NCBI RefSeq assembly: GCF_030065885.1
Contig: NZ_JASJCS010000033.1
Coordinates: 1 to 48,005 of the forward strand
Length of the DNA: 48,005 nucleotides
DNA from: Ilumatobacter sp.
Lineage (GTDB): Bacteria; Actinomycetota; Acidimicrobiia; Acidimicrobiales; Ilumatobacteraceae
Direction: 5' to 3'
Numbering within the stretch: position 1 is the stretch's first letter; each line of letters starts with the position of its first letter. This document shows positions 44,771 to 48,005 of this stretch, in pieces. Both the position numbers and the translations under genes were made by a program. A model generated the notes under the pieces. It was not told the DNA's origin. It saw only the letters and a program-made list of their open reading frames with translations, and searched no databases.

Positions 44771-45795
44771 TCAGGCAGCGGCCGCAGTGGCGGGCAACCG
44801 GACCTCGACGACGCCCCCCGGTCCGTCGAGCGCGCGGATCGCGCCGCCATGGGCAACGACGATCTCGCGGGCGATCGCCAGGCCGAGGCCGGCGGTTCCG
44901 GTGGCGACGTTGCGGGCCGGGTCGCCGCGTGTGAACGCGTCGAACGCACGCAGCCGCAACTCGTCGGGGAATCCCTCGCCTTCGTCGCGGACGGTGAGCC
45001 GCACGCCGTCGGCGGCGTGGCCGACGCCGATGCGGACCGTGGTTCCCGCCGGCGTGTGCCGGATCGCGTTGTCGAGCAGGTTGCGCAGCACCCTGCCGAG
45101 CTGGGCCCCGTCGCCGTCGACGACGACACGGGCGTCGGCCTCGAGCGCCAACTCGACGCCGTGCTGGCGGGCGATCGCACAGACGGTCTCGATCGCCTCG
45201 TCGGCGAGCTCGGTCACGTCGACCCGGCCGAGCCGCATCCGCAGCGTCCCGGCCGACAGCCGGGTGTGCAGCTGCAGGTCGTCGACGAGGTGGGCGAGCG
45301 CCTCGACCTGACGCTCCATGCCCGACAGCGAGGCGTCGGGGTCCTCGGCGACGCCGTCGCGCAACGCCTCGACCGAGGCCCGCAGCGCCGCCAGTGGCGT
45401 CCGGAGATCGTGCGAGATCGACGACAGCATCAGGGCGCGCTCCTTCTCGACGGCGTCGAGGCGCTCGACCATCCGATCGAACTCGACGGCGGCGTCGCCG
45501 AGCTCGTCGCTGCGCATCACCCCGGTGCGGGCCGTGAGGTCGCCGTCGGCGACGCGGGTGGCTGCGGCGCTGAGTCGATGTGCATCGCGCGCGATGGGCG
45601 CCGACAGCAGGTAGGCGGCCAGGCCGGCGGCGATCGCCGCCGGGATCATGATCCACAGGAGGAACCCGAGGTCCTGGTCGTTGATGAACATCTGCTGGGC
45701 GGCGATCACGATCATGATCACCGCCGTCGCCAGCACGCCCAGCGACGCCCACATGAAGCGACGGCCGAGCCGGTTGAGGCGCCACCGGCCGGAGG

Positions 45796-45799
<4 letters not shown>
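44771..45799 (-). CDS. sensor histidine kinase with minimal input domain
   Basis: 342 residues from ATG 45799, overlapping the regulator stop (ATGA). Two membrane helices (about 16-34 and 45-66) are joined by only about a dozen residues (QQMFINDQDLG), so there is no extracellular sensor. A HAMP domain follows, then H-box SSISHDLRTPLAALRASVE near 128, N-box VLRNLLDNAIRHTP near 237, and GTAGLGLAIAREI near 305. It phosphorylates the adjacent response regulator. Kinases with such short loops usually sense within the membrane or through partner proteins. Confidence 0.92.
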
Positions 45800-46491
<692 letters not shown>

Positions 46492-46508
46492 CGTCACAGG
46501 TTGGACGC

Positions 46509-46545
46509 GTGAGGGCCCGGGGTACAACCCCGGGCCCTCACGGTT
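46509..46545. terminator. 14-bp perfect hairpin between the DUF11 gene and the response regulator
   Basis: GTGAGGGCCCGGGG (46509-46522) pairs with CCCCGGGCCCTCAC (46528-46541), loop TACAA, followed on the plus strand by GGTTTT. Genes on both sides are on the minus strand, so it should terminate the DUF11 gene although the T run favours plus-strand transcripts. Confidence 0.7.
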
Positions 46546-46581
46546 TTCGAAACGTTCCCCGCGGCGGCGACGGGGAACGTC

Positions 46582-48005
46582 TCACACGGCGGCCTGCTCG
46601 CCGTCGCGGCGGCGACGGGTGATGAGCAGGACTCCACCGCCGAGCACCAGCAGCAGGACAGCTGCTCGTACGAGGCCACCGGTGGTGTCCGAGCCGGTCC
46701 TCGGCAGGGTCACCGGAGGCAGCGGCTGCGTGGTGGGCGGCGCCTGGGCCACGATCGTGACCGTGGCGTCGTCGCTGTTGTTGGTGAGGTCGGGGTCCGG
46801 CGTGTCGGACTCGACCGTGCCCACGTTGATGACCGTGCCGTCGGGCGCATCGGCGGGCACCGACACCGAGACCGTCACGTCGCCCGTCTCGCCGACGGCC
46901 ATCGTCGCCTTGGTGCAGGTCACCGAGTTGCCGGTGTTGCTGCAGCTGAAGTCGCCGGAGGTCACGCCGGTGACCGTGACGTCGCTCGGCACGATGTCGC
47001 CGACCGTGACGTTCACGGCCACGCCCGGACCGTTGTTGGTGACGGTCAGCTCCCAGTCGAACGAGTTGCCGGCGCCGACCTGGGCGACGCTGGCGCCCTT
47101 GGCGATCGCCAGGTCCGCGCTGGCGGTCAGCGGGGTCTGCTCGTCGTCCTGGGCGGTGACGGTCTCACCGACGCCGCCGAAGTCGGCCTCCGACAACGGG
47201 GCGAGGCCTTGCGTCGCCTCCGGGAAGACGTCGACCAGCGCGGTCACGATCGCCGTGTTCTCGATGAACTCGCCGGTGGCGTCGTCGTTGACGAGCACCG
47301 TCACCGTGATCGGCGGCAGCGTCTCGCCGGGGAACGTGTCCCCGCCGGTCCACGAGCACTCGAGCGGGTCGGCATCGTTGCAGTCCCATTCGGCCACGGC
47401 CGACGTGCCGACGAAGGTCAGCTGCTCGGGGAGGTCGTCGTCGATGACCAGGTTGCTGAGCACCGTCGACGGGCCGCTGTTGCCGGTCACCAGTTCGTAG
47501 GTGTACGTGTCTCCCGGCTGGACGAAGTCACCGTCGGCGACGTTGTCGGTCTTCGTGATGAAGATCGACGCGAACCGCTCGAGCGGCGTCGTCTCGCAGT
47601 CGACGTTGTTGTTGCCGAGCGCACGCTCGCACGGCGGCGGGACGCAGTCCTCGCCCTCGCAGACCGGATCGTCGGCGGTGTCGACCCACGCCCGGTTCAC
47701 GTAGTCGCCCGACGGAGCGTCGGGGGCGACGTCGACCAGCAGGTCGATCACGATCGCCGGGTCACCGGCGCCGAGCAGCGCCGGATCGAGGTCGCAGGTG
47801 AGGACCTGGCCGTCGGCCGAGCAGTTCGCCGGGAAGGTGTTCCACGACAGGAACGCCGGCAGCTCGTCGGTCACCGTGACCGCCTCACCGAGGTCGGCGT
47901 CGCGGATCCCGACGTTCTGCACCGTGATCGTGTACGGGATCGGGTCGCCGCCGGCGACCGCGACGAACCCGTCATCGGTCTTGGTGAGCTCGAGATCGAC
48001 CGGCT
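46582..48005 (-). CDS. DUF11-repeat surface protein with LPRTG anchor, N-terminus beyond window
   Basis: About 474 residues are visible and the frame is open to the right edge (first visible residues PVDLELTKTDDGF). Three DUF11-type repeats can be seen, each starting DLEL/FASIFITKTD/DLAIAKG and ending in TVTITVxNxG-type strands (PIPYTITVQNVG, YTYELVTGNSGPS, FDWELTVTNNGPG). The C-terminus is a sortase-type signal: LPRTGSDTTGGLV, a membrane helix and RRRRDG. It is a secreted, probably wall-linked, stalk-like protein. No sortase lies in the window. Confidence 0.85.
   Translation of the reverse strand, partial: PVDLELTKTDDGFVAVAGGDPIPYTITVQNVGIRDADLGEAVTVTDELPAFLSWNTFPANCSADGQVLTCDLDPALLGAGDPAIVIDLLVDVAPDAPSGDYVNRAWVDTADDPVCEGEDCVPPPCERALGNNNVDCETTPLERFASIFITKTDNVADGDFVQPGDTYTYELVTGNSGPSTVLSNLVIDDDLPEQLTFVGTSAVAEWDCNDADPLECSWTGGDTFPGETLPPITVTVLVNDDATGEFIENTAIVTALVDVFPEATQGLAPLSEADFGGVGETVTAQDDEQTPLTASADLAIAKGASVAQVGAGNSFDWELTVTNNGPGVAVNVTVGDIVPSDVTVTGVTSGDFSCSNTGNSVTCTKATMAVGETGDVTVSVSVPADAPDGTVINVGTVESDTPDPDLTNNSDDATVTIVAQAPPTTQPLPPVTLPRTGSDTTGGLVRAAVLLLVLGGGVLLITRRRRDGEQAAV

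Overview
The window is about 70% GC and densely packed with bacterial genes. WhiB-type regulators, a mycothiol-dependent-isomerase-fold protein, a GlnR-like orphan response regulator, a SigC-like ECF sigma factor and an M. tuberculosis GlnA2-like glutamine synthetase all point to Actinomycetota. Their divergence and the many leaderless promoters suggest a deep lineage such as Acidimicrobiia (Ilumatobacter-like); that placement is inference. I see no rRNA, tRNA, IS element, prophage or CRISPR array. The first and last genes are cut by the window edges.

Layout: 1-6050 holds the end of a fused [2Fe-2S]/molybdenum oxidoreductase, a small CxxC protein, an EamA exporter behind a ykkC-family (probably guanidine-I) riboswitch, and small envelope genes. 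6120-9490 is a nitrogen-assimilation block: type II glutamine synthetase with a Lys/Ala tail, GlnA2-like synthetase and a GlnR-like regulator. 9596-16582 holds an NDT-like/TPR protein, an SGNH lipoprotein, RidA, a shrunken second Mo-oxidoreductase lacking catalytic features, and an OmpA protein carrying a FAS1 domain with a partner helix-hairpin-helix protein. 16697-19057 is an Fe-S homeostasis locus (A-type carrier, SufR-like regulator, Mrp). 19178-24246 has a Nudix enzyme, CcdA plus a TlpA-like thioredoxin, two WhiB paralogues flanking a small ORF with overlapping hairpins, and a metallo-hydrolase. 24264-38638 is housekeeping and catabolism: glycosyltransferase, a decayed pseudogene, quinone reductase, zincin-like lipoprotein, oligoribonuclease, poly-gamma-glutamate-hydrolase-like protein, GH38 mannosidase, M20 hydrolase, Nudix, thiamine-binding protein, HTH, HAD, CoaA and an orphan N6-adenine methyltransferase.

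38601-43506 is the most coherent block: a SigC-like ECF sigma factor and divergent zinc-finger anti-sigma factor, followed by cytochrome c, SCO, cupredoxin and a membrane protein, and on the other strand PCu(A)C copper chaperone plus a TlpA-like thiol reductase. The same ECF-type promoter, (G/C)GGAAC-N17-CGACC(G/T), lies 7-8 bases before the start codons of the anti-sigma, cytochrome c and PCu(A)C genes. I infer a self-contained regulon for copper delivery to a respiratory Cu(A) oxidase. The right end has SEC-C methionine aminopeptidase, a two-component system and the C-terminal part of a DUF11 surface protein with an LPRTG anchor.

A window-wide pattern is leaderless expression: for about 16 genes a TANNNT -10 hexamer sits 6-8 bases before the start codon and no Shine-Dalgarno sequence is needed.
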